Below, piece after piece: positions 10,069-22,425 of a DNA stretch of 64,000 nucleotides; position 1 is the stretch's first letter; every line of letters starts with the position of its first letter. Under the pieces are notes generated by a model. It worked only from the letters and a program-made list of their open reading frames with translations, was not told the origin of the DNA and did no database searches. The stretch is taken from assembly GCA_036250195.1 (NCBI GenBank), contig JAVHZZ010000005.1:68755505-68819504 (forward strand), given 5' to 3'. The DNA comes from Mixophyes australis (lineage: Eukaryota; Chordata; Amphibia; Anura; Limnodynastidae). Both the position numbers and the translations under genes were made by a program.

Positions 10069-12044
10069 ATGTACAGAGATAGGAGGGGAGAACAGGCTGA
10101 GGAGAGGGAGATGGAGGTTGAGGGGTCAGAGGAGGGAGAGGGAGAGGTTGAGGAGACAGGACAGGGCAGGAAGACCAAGACAGGGAGGAATGTGCGCTTC
10201 TCACATGATGAGAATTGTGTGTTGGTGCACAACATCATTCCATACTACGAGGTCATCCTAGGGAACCTGGCAGCCCGGACTCCTCTAAGGCGGCGTCACC
10301 AACTGTGGGGGAGAGTCTGTGATGCCGTGAACGCGGTGGGCCCACTGAAGCGGACAGTGGCACACTGCCGCAAGCGCTTCTCTGATATTAAGAGGAGGCT
10401 TAAAGAGAAGATGGCCCAGGAAAGGAGGTCGACAAGGCGCACGGGTGGTGGCCCCCCACTTCGTATGGAGTACACCACGTACGAGGAGGAACTGCGCCAG
10501 ATAATGCCGGCTGAAATTGTAGAGGGCATAAATGTCCAGGACACCGACTCGCCCTCTTTTGGCCAAGTAGTTGGTGAGTTATTTGTTTTTTTTACCCTAA
10601 CAGTATTTTAACTGCTTTTCTCTTTTTAAAACTGCTTTTCTCTTTTTAAAACTGCTTTTCTCTTTGCAAACGTTTTTTCTTAAAATTTTTTTTTTTTTTT
10701 TTTTCAAAGTGTATTTTTGCCTTTAATAGTTTGTAAAGGTTTTTTTTTTCTCATAGAAAAAAATAAATAAATTGCAAACACATTTGTGCAATAAACAGTA
10801 TATTTGGAAATTGTTTTTTTCTGGAAATACATTGTATGCTTTTTCTAATACATCCAGAATCGCCAGGACCGCAGTTCAGTCCCAGTGCCAGACCTACACC
10901 TCCACCTTCAGCGAGAGATTCGGGCACAGACGAGCAAGCAGGTGCGTGATTTCTGTTTAGGAGAGAAATAATGGAGTTACTTGATTTTCTGTGCAAATGT
11001 TGCTGTCAATGTTGTTTTTTTTTTCTTTTTATTGTTTGCAATGAGAAGTTAGGGCTACATTTTACTCAACTGATATGTTGCCTATAGAAACCCATCAGAA
11101 TATACCTTTACTTTATTTATTGCATTCAACAAAATGACAGCTAAAATCTGATTGGTTGCTATAGGCAACATCTCCACTTTTGATAGCATGCAGTTTAGTC
11201 AAAATAACCCAGCATGTACTACACAGTCCAAATGATAATGGGTATTAAAATGATAATAAGTGCATCCGTAAGCAGGTAGCATAGGACTAGAAATCAGGAA
11301 TGCAAACATTGTGAAAGAATCTGTAGTTGCTAAAGATTATTCTTTCCTATCCAGTGTTCAGAATGCAATATACAAACATATTATATACTATATACTTACC
11401 GTCATTTTTCATACACAGGGCCCTCTTCATACCAGCCACCTCAGGCGGAGTCCCTGGAAATGTCCCCTGAGCCAGAGGATCTAACAACCATCACCCTGGT
11501 AACAGTGGATGCCCCTGTGTCTGGCCTCCAGGAAGTTTCACCTGGCCCTGCTGAACCATCACACCACCAACCTGCACCTGCACCTATGGACCCAGCCAGA
11601 GAAATGGCGCTGTCTATTGGCGCATTCCAGCAGCAACAGACATTATTCATGGACAGGCAAACTCGCCACATGTCCCAAATTGCGGCCCAGTTGAGGCGGA
11701 TACACCGCTCCAATAGTCAACTCCCTGCTGGAATCAACCGTCTGGCAACAGCTTTAGAACAGACCAATGTGCAGCTGGCCCAAATGACTGGGGCTGTGGA
11801 GGCCTTACATTCCACAGTACGTGAGGGGAATGCCAATGTGACCCGGCTGGCAGGGCAACTACATTCAGAAATTGTAGCCCGTTTACCGGCACCTATGTCT
11901 TCCGCCATCACCAGTACTGCTAGTACGCCTAGCACATATGTACAGAGTACTCCTCCAAGGAGAGGTGCTCGCACCAGGGGTGGGCGAGGGAGGGGAGAGA
12001 GTGGCACCAAGCATTGTGATATGCCTGCAAAAAGACGTCGGTAG
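10069..12044 (+). CDS. Harbinger Myb/SANT-like DNA-binding protein, three exons
   Basis: The proposed exons are 10069-10573, 10858-10941 and 11419-12044. Donors are GTGAGT (10574) and GTGCGT (10942); acceptors are catccag and acacag. All junctions are phase 1 and join to a 404-codon frame. The product has an acidic Glu-rich N-terminus (residues 8-32). A Myb/SANT-like trihelix domain covers about residues 41-115, with tryptophan in 'HQLWGRV' and a basic 'CRKRFSDIKRRLKEK' helix. Next come a Pro/Ser linker and a helical, Gln-rich region ('QQQQTLFMDRQ', 'QIAAQLRRIHR') that may form coiled coils. The end is Arg/Gly-rich with 'PAKRRR' as a likely nuclear signal. In this family the Myb-like partner binds the transposon ends and helps the HARBI1-like transposase enter the nucleus. 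The frame is intact. A polyA signal lies at 12119. Confidence 0.85.
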
Positions 12045-12118
12045 TGCAATAATTATTATTGCTTCATGTTTTCACAAGTTTGCGTAAGCATTATACGTTA
12101 TTATTTATTGTGTTCTGC

Positions 12119-12124
12119 AATAAA
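12119..12124 (+). terminator. Polyadenylation signal of the Myb-like gene
   Basis: AATAAA 75 bp after the stop codon at 12044, in an AT-rich 3' end. It is the only good candidate between the two convergent genes. Confidence 0.5.
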
Positions 12125-12374
12125 TGCAGTTAAATTTCTATGGTGTCAGTGTTTCTTTTCTGCTAATTAAACAAGAGTATACTGATGTTTTAAAAACTAT
12201 GCACTAATTTCACTTAAACATTGACCTCTGACTGTCACAATCCATGGATGTTCATATTTACCACATGAGGAGTACACACTATCCTGTTTTTAAAGGTTCC
12301 AATTTACAAAACATTTAAAATAAAATATAAAAATTGCACTCACATAAAACACATTTTTGAGCAAAAAATGTTTT

Positions 12375-12593
12375 TCATACTATGTACTTACACGTAAAGT
12401 AGTTTGCAATTAGACGGTCTCTAATCTCCCTTCCGCCCTCTGTGCTCTGCACATCACCAGATGTGACACGGACCCCTTCTTCTTCACTGTCTACTGCAAT
12501 AATCGGTGGGGTAAGTTGATGTATTGCTAGATTATGTATCAAACAGCCAGCCAGGATAATATCAAACCCCTTTTCAGGTGCATACATAGCCAC
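12375..12593 (-). pseudogene. C-terminal stub of a HARBI1-like transposase
   Basis: The minus-strand frame contains 'MYAPEKGFDIILAGCLIHNLAI' spread over its first third and 'RDRLIANYF' near its end. These match the family pattern of an LA-C-LHN box followed by R-x-x-LI-x-YF. A GTAAGT donor follows the YF-T codons, so a further small exon may have existed. A stop lies four codons upstream of the frame, and no DDE core is found between here and the right end, so the catalytic part is deleted. The element therefore cannot move by itself. Confidence 0.65.
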
Positions 12594-13125
12594 CCAACCA
12601 GATTATTCTAGTAACCTGAACCTAGTTTACCAAAGTACAAAGGTACGCTATAACACCCCTCTACTAAATCAGTAAATAAATTGCATGGTGGGAAGACACA
12701 AGAGAAAAAGAAACCAAAACAACACTGCAATTACAAGACACTGGCCTTTTAACATATACAATCCCAAAGGAAAAAACTTTGAACATGAAATGGCCCTTTT
12801 CCTTCTGTTCTGATTGCCCAAATATCTGAAACAGCACACTGTTTGAACAATCTCGCCGCTCACAAGCAGCGCTTTCATTTTGGTCTTTTGAATGGCGGTT
12901 TTCCGGCGGCTTTATAAACCCCCTAATAGTAAATCCGGCTGTTTGTATGTTGAACATTGTTGAAACCGTCATGGCGATGTATACAGAGGCGGGTTTGGAA
13001 ACATCATTTATGGCCGTTTGAACGGCGGGTTTAGCCTTAGTAAATCCGGCGATGGCTAAACCGCCGCCAAATCCGCCGAAAGTCGGCGGGTTTACAAACA
13101 CGCCTGATAGTAAATCTAGCCCCTT

Positions 13126-14867
13126 GTGTCTCTGGAACATATCCACAAAATCTGTAGGCGATTGTTATATAGTGATTATAGTGATAAATTGATTATTTAT
13201 TATTTTTTAAATGTTTTAAACCTTCCCATTGTTGACTTTATTATATTATTAAATTTATACCACTTTTTTCAGTCACAACAATCCTAAAATATTCCAGCAG
13301 GATCTGGCTCAGCAAAACAAGAAACCCTTTACAACGACTGCACTATGGTCTTCTATGGGAGACCATACACCGCAGAATGGAAAAATAAACAGACGCAAAG
13401 TCTATTTATACTGTAGGGGGTTTTCCTCCGCTGTCAGAGGGGAACATCTTTCCCAAACTTCCCTGAGGGGAACATCAAAAACTTGGAAAGTACGCACTAG
13501 GGTTAATAGCATTAGGAAGGAGGGGACCCCACGCTTTCTTTTTTAAATCTATTTTTTACAAAGTATAGAGTCAGCGGGATAGGCAGCTATAATGCTGTCC
13601 GATCCACCAGCTCAGCAGGCGCTGACAGGTACATACGTGCCTGCAGTGTCCGTGTACTACAGCAGCCCTGTGCCCAAATTCAAGAGGCCACGGATCTTGT
13701 CATCTGTGTCGTGATGAAGTCGGATACACGCAAAGCCTAAATACGGGAATCAAATTCTGAGCATGCATGCTCTAATATATCAGGCCCATAGAAAACACTC
13801 CAGTGTACATATCTATGCTTAAAACGTGATCATCCCACATAACAAAAAACGATATAGCCATCTTCCCACTGTAAATGCATAGAATACAGTCCCAGGGGTC
13901 CATATCTATGCTTAAACACATGAACAGCCGTTCCGAAAAACGGCTGTTCCTGTGCAGAGTATCACTTACCTGTCACTAGAGTCTTCTCCTCCTTGTGTGA
14001 TGCTGCTCACCCTTCGTTCAACCCCTGTGCGCATGCGCCAACCGGAGATCCCTAAATGAAAGAACCTGAGGCATGTGACATGGAGGAATCATGTGATCCC
14101 TCCACACATGCGCTGTGTAGCTCTGCTCTTCGGAGCAGATCTATTTCAGTTAAACTTTTCAATTATGTTAATGTACACCAGCTTCAGTTGGCGTACATTA
14201 ACATGTTTTTTTTTTGCAGTTCAGCTATTGATACATAGCGTTACTGAGCAGTGCCCATACACTGTTATGGGGACTGATCAGTAAAACTAAGAGATATGCA
14301 AAGCAGCAGATATCACACGATGCAGGATATGCAAAGCAGCAGATATCATGCAATGGATCATAGTAAATACCTGTTTTCGGTGCTTTGAACGCAGTTTTTA
14401 GTTTAATAAATAGGCCCCTTAAAGACAGAGTTAGCATCTTAACTGCACTACATTCGCAGTTATCTTCAATGGTATTGTTCACAATTTTGTTATTTAGATT
14501 CAGACATATCCCCTTATATTATTGAATTGAATTCTACTATTGACATTGTACTACAATGTTCAACTAATATCATTTTGCAAATGTTGTGCATTTTATTACT
14601 ACCACCTAATTTAAATCTTGTGGTTATGTTACTCTGCACTTTTTCCATTACTACTATTTCAGAGTTAAGAAAATAAAAAATGACTGCCCATCTCTAACCA
14701 GGTAGTAAATGTGCCAAGTGCCTTGTGCCCTTTACTTGTGGACACAGAGATGGTGAGAGGACCATGTGGACGGCTGGGGACAGGAGGAAGCGGCTCCCTG
14801 GAGCAGGTAACGGAGACACAGCCATGGCCCGAGCCCGGGACCCGTACTGCGTGCGAGGGGAAGATGG
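13126..14867. other. No gene seen; unresolved repeat-like sequence
   Basis: Contains a small inverted repeat (atgttaatgtacaccagc near 14164 against 14185-14202) and a twice-repeated 'atatgcaaagcagcagatatca' near 14294 and 14327. Phrases such as 'aataaataggcccctt' near 14405 resemble MITE ends. 14740-14870 is GC-rich, but I could not assign an exon there. Confidence 0.4.
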
Positions 14868-14875
14868 GGGCGGGT

Positions 14876-15177
14876 CGGGGCGGATCTAGAAAACTGCTGT
14901 ACCCCAGGCGATTTAGGGGGTGGGGGATTTAGGCCCCGCCCCCTTTCTGACACCTAAGGCTGCCGGCGGCTGCACACTATGTGCAGGTCCGCTCGGCAGT
15001 GACAGTGTGCTGTCCGGCATCTCTGATTGTGTTTAAAACACAAATCAGAGCAGCCGGGCAGCACGCTTTCCCTGCCTGTCACTGCCGAACGGACCTGCAC
15101 ATACTGTGCAGCCGTCGGCAGCAAGTCTCTGCTAGGGGGGGCGATTGCCCCGATCGCCCCCTCTGGATCCGCCACTG
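14876..15177. mobile_element. Palindromic hAT-type MITE
   Basis: Ends cggggcggatctag and, inverted, cagtggcggatccag. The arms fold back: 14961-15005 pairs with about 15077-15122 (gcagtgacag region). Candidate 8-bp duplications are gggcgggt (14868-14875) and gagtgggt (15178-15185), 6 of 8 matching. No coding capacity. Confidence 0.6.
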
Positions 15178-15185
15178 GAGTGGGT

Positions 15186-16027
15186 GCTCGCCCTGGGCTC
15201 GTGTTCCCTCTTATCATCAGTGGGGATTTCAAAGGAAATATCTTCCACTCTGGCCTGGGGGTGTCAGGACATGATATCTCCCAGCATACCCCGGGCGGAG
15301 AGAGCCGGATGCGCTGGGGGAAGGTCCTCTCTGACATGTCACGTGAGGAGGGGCACTACAAGGCTCAGCAAGCATGTTACATCCGGGCTGTTATCTAATA
15401 TAACGTGGGGGGGGGGGGGGGGCAGTAACAACCTTGTGCCCTATTGCCAGCTATTATAATATGCTGCTTATAAAAAGCACAGTGCTTACATGTATATACC
15501 ATCATCATACAATGTACTTTCATACAGACCAGCAATATTTTCCTTCTCTATGAACTTGCATTTAAGGAAAAAGATCAATAATTGACAGCTCCCATGATTA
15601 AATCTAGTGCCCCAGTGGAAGTCAATATTGGTCGTTTAAAAAACAGTGTCAATAGGGGCAGGTGTCACACAAATGTTACATTCCACCATATACCGTATTT
15701 TATTATTATTATTTTCTTGTAGTTTTTGTGGGGCCAATGTATGCAAATTCAAATTCCCAGCATCTTATTTGGTGCATCCTTGTTTTAAAAATGCAGTTCT
15801 AATGTAATTAGTGTTTGTACCATATACCCTTCCATAAGCAGTATGTGTCTCTTGCTTTGAGTTTTGTGACCAGAAGATATTCAATATCGCCTGATAAAGA
15901 TGGGTTGGGGAAGAAAGTCCTAAAAATATTATGAAAAATGTGAAGGACAACTATCTGGATTCTACCTCGACAATTCTTTTGACATTTTACTCACACACTG
16001 ACCTCATTGATGCCCTCTGAAAACTGC
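15186..16027. other. No gene seen; includes a poly-G tract
   Basis: A G-run of about 16 bases lies at 15407-15422. The sequence before it is GC-rich, the rest is AT-rich. No exon, RNA gene or clear transposon end recognised. Confidence 0.4.
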
Positions 16028-16035
16028 TATATAGC

Positions 16036-16483
16036 CAGGGCAGGATTAAAAGAATGGAGGCCCCTGGGCTAAGGTGGCCACCATTCCCCCGTGAGGCCCC
16101 TGCCCTCCTGAGGGCCGCCCCCCCTTGTGAGCTGCGCCCCCCCCCCCCCCCTGTGAGCCGCCGCCAGCTGCCCTTCCCCAAGCACTAACCTTTTTCTGCT
16201 CTCCTGTCACTGTAGTCCTTCCCCGGCGCGCTGTATGCTCCTTACTGAGGAGATCTCGTGAGAGTGAGACTCACAGATCTCCTCAGCAGAGCCGTAACTA
16301 GGGTGGTGCGGGCGGTGCCGTCGCCTAGGGCGTTCCACTGCAGAAGTTAAAGGCACATCTTGATTGAAAGGCTCCGCTGCCATGCACTGCTGCGTCGTGT
16401 CTGCACTCTCCTCTAGTTCTGCTGTTTGTTCCCTCCCGTGTCTGCAGGTCCTCATATGGAGGGTAAATAACATTGTGTTTTGA

Positions 16484-16517
<34 letters not shown>

Positions 16518-17191
16518 TCTCTCCCCACAATGTGAGCATATTTTTCATCCTTGAAATATAGAAAAACAAAACAAAAACAGTAAATGGTGGAATTCATTAA
16601 CACACCAGGACAGTGTGCACATCTCTAGAACATTATATGTGCTAAATTAAAAGTGTTTGGTGAGAAAACATGAATTCAGCATAAAAGCTACACACTTTGT
16701 TGACAGTACTCCTGTTATAAAAAATCGATCTTATGTTTGTTAACCAAATAACAGTTTCCTGTTTTTGTGTCTGTTGTCTGGATTGGCCTATCACCCAACA
16801 CATGTACCTAAGCTGATCATTTTTCCACTAGAAATGTTTGTTCTGATTGGTTCGGTCTCATACGATCACACTTTGTTGAAATGTTCACTTTTGGGGTTTT
16901 TTCAGTTCAATTAATTTTGCAAAGTAGGCACTTTTTAGAAAGATTTAAACTCAGTCTACAAACTTGCACTCCATATGCACGTGCAATTGCTGTTTTGTGC
17001 TTGTTCTTTTTTTGTTTGAGATTTTTCACCAGACATTGGTGACCTTCAAAACTAACTGGTGTTTATTGGGACTTTGAGGCACTTCAGCCTCTTCAGTGCA
17101 TGATATATTAGAATACCTTTCGCTATATATTTATTGCATACTTTAAATGTTCATTAGGGCAGTTAATTTATTTCAATTCCACCACTGAATG

Positions 17192-17230
<39 letters not shown>

Positions 17231-17586
17231 ATATATCTGCATTTGCAAATATGTGTAGCAAAATTCTTTCAGTAAAGTGCTAGCCACGCCCACACATTAG
17301 GTTGGCCACACTCACTTGTCAAAGGTCACTCCCACATAGATGGGGGGCACCGGTGCCCTGTCTCGCCCAGGGCACTAAAATGTCTAGTTATGCCACTGCT
17401 CCTCAGTAAGGAGAATACAGAGCGCCGGGGAAGGACTACAGTGACAGGCTCAGCAGCATTGATCGGGCCAGGGGCGCCCCCTCCCCCAGCCCGATCAATA
17501 ATGCCGCTGAGAACTGTCAAGGGCCCTCTGAATGCCTGAGGCCCCTAGGCTGTAGCCCAGTTAGACCTCGGGTTAATATGGCCCTG
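16036..17586. mobile_element. hAT fold-back MITE (outer element of a nest)
   Basis: Ends cagggcaggattaa and, inverted, cagggccatattaa. It is flanked by perfect 8-bp duplications tatatagc (16028-16035, 17587-17594). The body is a long imperfect palindrome: ctgtcactgtagtccttccc at 16204 pairs with 17428-17447. It is split by another MITE at 16287-17398. Confidence 0.85.
16287..17398. mobile_element. hAT MITE nested in the MITE at 16036-17586
   Basis: Ends cagagccgtaactag and, inverted, cagtggcataactag, with perfect 8-bp duplications ctcctcag (16279-16286, 17399-17406). It contains a CT tract at 16484-16524 and an AT tract at 17191-17237. No transposase coding is seen. It must be younger than its host element. 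Confidence 0.88.
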
Positions 17587-18302
17587 TATATAGCCCATGC
17601 AGGCAATGTGTAAAACCAGTGATGGGTAAATGAGTATATGCAGGATGAGACAGAGTGGTCTTACACCGCATCACAAACCTTTAATGCGAAAGTTGTCAAT
17701 CTTGGATGTGTGGGGTTGCATGTCTATAAGGGTTATTTGAACATTTGAGCTACCCCTTATTTACTGAGTGACAAATCCAGTTCTATACTTTTTGTAATGG
17801 CAGCATGACAGATTTTATGAAAATCTAGGTCACCTAAACCATTCCAGACTAAAGCCATCATGGGATTGTAAAACCCAGCTTTCCTCTCGCAGTGTGATGT
17901 GGGGTAGATCTTATTTCTGAAGACCTGTTGTACCTTGGTTAAGTGGAGGAGAAAATAAAGATGGCAGGTCTAAAGGCAAGAAGAGTATCCCTCTGTGTAT
18001 GTAAGAGAGTGAATGCCTTTTAAAAGTGTAGTTGCAGGCTTAGGGATTTCTGTAAACATATAAAAACAAATTACAAATTTAAACAAAAAAAATAAACAAA
18101 TATAGGAATAAAAACAAAATAAAGGTTTTGAAAGCAGCATAATAATATAGAAGGGTCATGACACTCTTAGAGAAGCATAGAGAGCCAAGGATTCATATTG
18201 CAAAAAAAGGAAATTGCAAACAATAAATAATACTATGTAAAGGGACATTCTGTATAAAGTGAAATATTTTTCAAATCTTATGAAAATATATCAGCATATA
18301 TA

Positions 18303-18455
18303 ACAAAACCAGAGAAAAATAAGCTCGGTATATCCCATATTGTATGTGGTACCAGCTGCGTGGCAATATAAATGCCCATATATGTATACAAAACAAAAAG
18401 ACAAGTTGTCTTGTGGGATATACCGAGCGCGGGCTTATTTTTCTCTGGTTTTGTT
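18303..18455. repeat. Fold-back element of about 150 bp
   Basis: acaaaaccagagaaaaataa followed by a 'tcggtatatccca' block on the left pairs with the reverse complement on the right (18414-18455), except for an extra GC-rich insert of about 6 bp in the right arm. The loop is about 75 bp. It is MITE-like; the family is unknown. Confidence 0.65.
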
Positions 18456-19322
18456 TTAAAATATTGCCTTTTTGTCATAGCAGCTGTCCATCAAGCCTAT
18501 TTAAGGCACATTTGGGTGTGGCTCACAAGCCAGCCCTTGCTAGATGTAAATCCCTATACCTGGGAGGTGAGTGCATCTGATTTTAACTGCATTTTAATGG
18601 TGTTTAAAGCATATAGGTCATTGTAGGAACTGCATATAATAAGGTACCCTTGACGTTGGGATGCAGGCCTAAATCTTTTGATCAAAATATGAACTAATAC
18701 CTCATGTTTTCATTTTGCTAGACACACAGAGATATGAAGCATATAAAACAAAGTATATTTACCTGGAAACCTTTTGCACAAACAGATATTTATAGTTCGT
18801 ATATCATTATATCCACTAAAGTACATAGACAAATGGTAAATCTCTCCACCTTCATTTAAAGCTGCAGCATTAGTTAACCTTGGATGAGAAAGGTAATTCA
18901 CAGTGTATTGGGATACATAAAACAAAATTTCATACTGCAGAAGTCAACACACATACTGCAGAAGTCAATTATTGGAGAATAGTTCAAGCTGAGGTTTAAA
19001 TGGACGTGCAACACATTATGTATTTATTTTATTTATTTGTGTGTTTGTTTAAAATAAAGATAATTAAATGACTTTTATGCCAGAGCTGTGTTGTAGAAAG
19101 ATTTGTGTTACACTAGGACAACTCACGTCAAGCATGAACCAGGGCTGTGTGCAGAGATGGCAATTATACTTCTTAGTTTGTATTGTGCACAGTGTAATCT
19201 GTGGTTGTAGTAACTATGAAGCAGAGGCGTAGTAGGAATCACACTGTATTAAAAACTCTCAAAGTTATCATCTTTACCTCTCTCTGACATCAATAACTAC
19301 CAAGGAGAAGATTGTATTTCAC

Positions 19323-19880
19323 TATTGCAAACATGAGCTGGATTAAGGGTGGGGGGGGCAGGACCAAGTACAATATTGCTTTTGCTGGCCTCTCCTCCAG
19401 GACCAGCCACCGTCATGTAGCCGCAGTTCATACAATCTCCCTTCCCCTGTGTGTGTCCGCACTGATGTGTCCAGGCTGAAAGAGAGGCAGACAGAAGAGT
19501 CTGCCTCTCCATCACAGCGTGGCAGAAAGAAGGTAGGTGTGAGGGAAGGCAGTGATCTCAATGTAATGAGGGTGATAAGTGGGCTCTTAATTGAATGACG
19601 CAGTGTGGGCCCTTTATTTAATGGCATTTGCTATTTATTTGTGGGGTAATGGTGGGCTATTTAATTTATAAGTGGTGCCTATTCATTTAAGGTGAACAGA
19701 TGGGATTTTTTCTTTAATGCTTGGATGGTTTGAGGGCTATTAATGTGAATACTATTAATTTTATTTAATAGTTGGGGCTTGTTGCAGAGAGGGAGGCGTA
19801 ATTATTAATTGTGTGGGCAATTGATTTAATGTCAGGGCTGGTTGGTGCTTTCTAAAGTTTGTGCACCTGTCTTTTCTAAA
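19323..19880. repeat. hAT-like dispersed repeat, copy A
   Basis: Begins tgcaaacatgagctggatta, shared with tgcaaaccagagctggatta near 38612. Further in, 'gtgaatactatta' near 19746 matches the inverse of 'aatagtattcac' near 39073. The terminal wording cagagctggattaagg is typical of hAT MITE ends. The right boundary is uncertain. Confidence 0.45.
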
Positions 19881-20060
19881 TAGGGCACCCCCATGTATTT
19901 GTCTAAAATGATAGACCATAGGACCTCCTGTCTCAAGTGCCTCCATAGACTTTATCCAGCTCTGAAGCCCATATACTTCTGTAGAAATCTAGGCACAACA
20001 ACCGGTTTAGCACTCCACAGTCAACATTTTGTGCTTCATTAATTACCCTACCATCTACTG

Positions 20061-20289
20061 CATAGTTGTCAACTTTGGCAATTTGTCTTCCGGGGGACAC
20101 CAGGTTATGTGTGGGCGGGGCTCTGTGAACTGTGTCATTTGGCCCCACCCACATACAGTGTCATTAACAATGATGCATGAATCGCGTCCTAAGCCCTGCC
20201 CTAACATATAACTAAGTGGAAAGGACGTTGCTCTGCTTTCTCAGGAGTCCGGGAGTTTCCCTGATATTGCGGGAGAGTAGGCAACTATG
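20061..20289. mobile_element. Short hAT-like MITE, older relative of 51408-51593
   Basis: Ends catagttgtcaact and, inverted, catagttgcctactctcccg. The interior has 'ggagtccgggagt' and 'gggcggggc' wording, shared with the 51408 copy. The flanking 8-mers atctactg and ctctattc match at only 5 positions, so it is older. Confidence 0.6.
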
Positions 20290-22100
20290 CTCTATTCTTT
20301 TCTACAGAGTGCTGCTATTTTTCTGATAGGTGTGCAGCAGTATAGTCAAGTGTGCAGAAATTTGCTATCCTGCGGTATGTAAAGAAAAGCTTAATGCAGT
20401 ATCCTACTGACATTACAGATACTTGAAAAACCACAGACACCTGAGTAACTACAGACACTCATATAATTGTTATACTATACTGATAACTGAATATGAATTA
20501 AATGTAAAACTGTGGAAAGGTTACACTGGCACTTCTTTGGTAACAAACACAGCCTCACAGATAATGATATTATTATTATTTGAATTATATGTTACATTGC
20601 AGTATGTGTCTTTTGCAAAGGTTTAATCTTTACATAAAATTATAGAGCATTCAATCGTCATTGGCTTATATGAGTTCTCATTAGCTGAAAGATCCTGTTG
20701 ACAGTGTAGCTGGGAATCTCCTCCACCTGACAGAAAACACAGCCAAATACAGCTCTGGTAGAAGCTTCATGTTCAACATTGGATAAACAATTGATTCCGC
20801 AGAGAACCAACTGCCTCTGAGCTACTGGTCTCTCCTAGGAAATGATTTATGTTATACCTACCAAATAAGACTCTCTTACAGTTACTTCACTTATATTAGG
20901 CTGCTCCCTATACTGTGCACCGTAAATCTCTCTCCTGGAAATCAGACATCTTCATCAAAAAGATAAGAACTTCTCAAATGCTGATAAAGGGTGTTGCTAT
21001 TTTTACCCAGAGATCTCCATTGCCAGTCCTCTGGGTGTAATTTTGTCTTCCTTCTTATAACACTGTAACTTCTTCCTTTGTCTGGTAAGAGGCAACATAC
21101 TGTACTATGTGAGCCAGAAGGATAATTAAGTGGGAGCCACACTTACGGTAACTAATAAATTAAAATTGAAAGTATAGCAAAAAAAATACAAATTGTTTAA
21201 CTAACTTGCATCTAATAATAATAATCTACATTAAATTGTATTGTATTTTTGCATTTCCTAATGTCTTCTTCAACTGACCAAAAATATTTCAGATTATACT
21301 ATGAAAAATCAGGTTATTTATGCAAAATCAAGTATAAAAAGCAAAACATAGTGCATATTTCCAAAATTACACTAATAATTAAAACTAATAACTTGAAATA
21401 AATAGTACATTATATGGTGATAGTCATGCTTCTGCTGTGATTATTCAACTTTAAAACTTGTGTCATGATTTTATGTGCTTAATTAGTATGGTAATTTTCT
21501 TTTTCAATTAAAAAAGATTGCATATATTACCTAACAATAATTTACATTATATGTACCAAAGGTTGGATGTTACTGAAGCTTATTCCTAATAATTAGGTGG
21601 GGAAGTTGCTGTAGCGTTTGCAAAGTTGCCCTAGATAGCTCACTGTAGATAGGCACAAAAGATCTGCCTCTTTCTTTGGAGGTCTGCTAGGCATTGTCTA
21701 GTGCTTATAGAAAATGCGTGGAGAGAACGTCTTTCCAAACGAGAAATTGCTAAATTAAATAGAGAAATGTCTGCATGTTCTGCTATCATACGTCCCAGCT
21801 GCTCTCCTGGCTAGCCTTGCTCTCTCTATCAGCTCCACTGCTTTTGTGTTGCAGGCTAAAGTCAGCGCTTGCAGGAATCTTCCTTTTCTTTTGCATGATT
21901 CTAAATTTAGCTCTTTGGAAGGTTACAGTTTTGTGGAATACCATGGTGCAATTTAAACACACAGTAAGAGTGAACAATCAGTAGCTGAAGACTTGAAAAG
22001 AGCGAGACTGTCACCTAGTATTGATTATTTCACTCTTACTCTTGTTAGCAAAGGGGTTAACTAGCTTTGGTTTTCTGTTTTTTTTGTTCTACTAAGGGAT
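20290..22100. other. Upstream flank of the KCNH exon; no separate gene seen
   Basis: AT-rich sequence with no convincing exon. The promoter of the KCNH gene is probably in its last few hundred bases, but there is no CpG island and no TATA box I would trust. Confidence 0.4.
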
Positions 22101-22425
22101 CTACAGTCTGGTAACTTTGGTTTGGGTAATACATATACAGAGGCATTTTGCGGAGATTACATTAATCCATTCTTTGGTTGGAGAGCTGGCTGGGGAAGGT
22201 CACAGCTGTGCAGTGCTGCAGCATTCAGGATAAAACAGACTTCTGGTGGACTGAACGCTCCCAGGGATAATCAGGAGTCACCAGTGAATGCACCCCTCCT
22301 CTTTTCACCACTACCACCTCACCAACCACCTCCTCTTTCTCATTCCATCCCTCCCCCACTGCTCTTTCTTCCAAAACATCCTTGTTTATAAACTTTGATG
22401 GAGAATTACACACCGGGCTGGAAAA
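22101..22425 (+). promoter_or_regulatory. Probable 5' untranslated region of the KCNH gene
   Basis: Sequence directly upstream of the ATG at 22426 is CT-rich with clusters of ccacc and ccctcc, unlike the AT-rich surroundings. The start of transcription cannot be fixed from sequence, so the left limit is only indicative. Confidence 0.35.

Larger units (their letters stand above)
9414..13122 (+). mobile_element. PIF/Harbinger DNA transposon, internally deleted
   Basis: Perfect 24-bp terminal inverted repeats begin gggctagatttactatcagg (9414 and, inverted, ending 13122), flanked by 3-bp duplications ctt (9411-9413, 13123-13125). A 3-bp duplication and two convergent genes (Myb-like on +, transposase on -) are Harbinger hallmarks. 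The Myb-like gene is complete; only a stub of the transposase remains at 12375-12593. Subterminal regions are rich in gccgccgg and cggcggttt motifs. Confidence 0.9.
17595..20060. other. No gene seen; MITE-like repeats
   Basis: Contains a fold-back at 18303-18455 and a repeat at about 19323-19880 that is related in inverse orientation to 38619-39300 (both listed separately). Otherwise AT-rich sequence with no recognisable exon. Confidence 0.4.

Noticed and set aside
14711..15459. Overlapping open frames and possible CpG-island exon
   Set aside because: Most of it lies in a palindromic MITE; GC content explains the open frames and no splice-consistent conserved peptide is seen.
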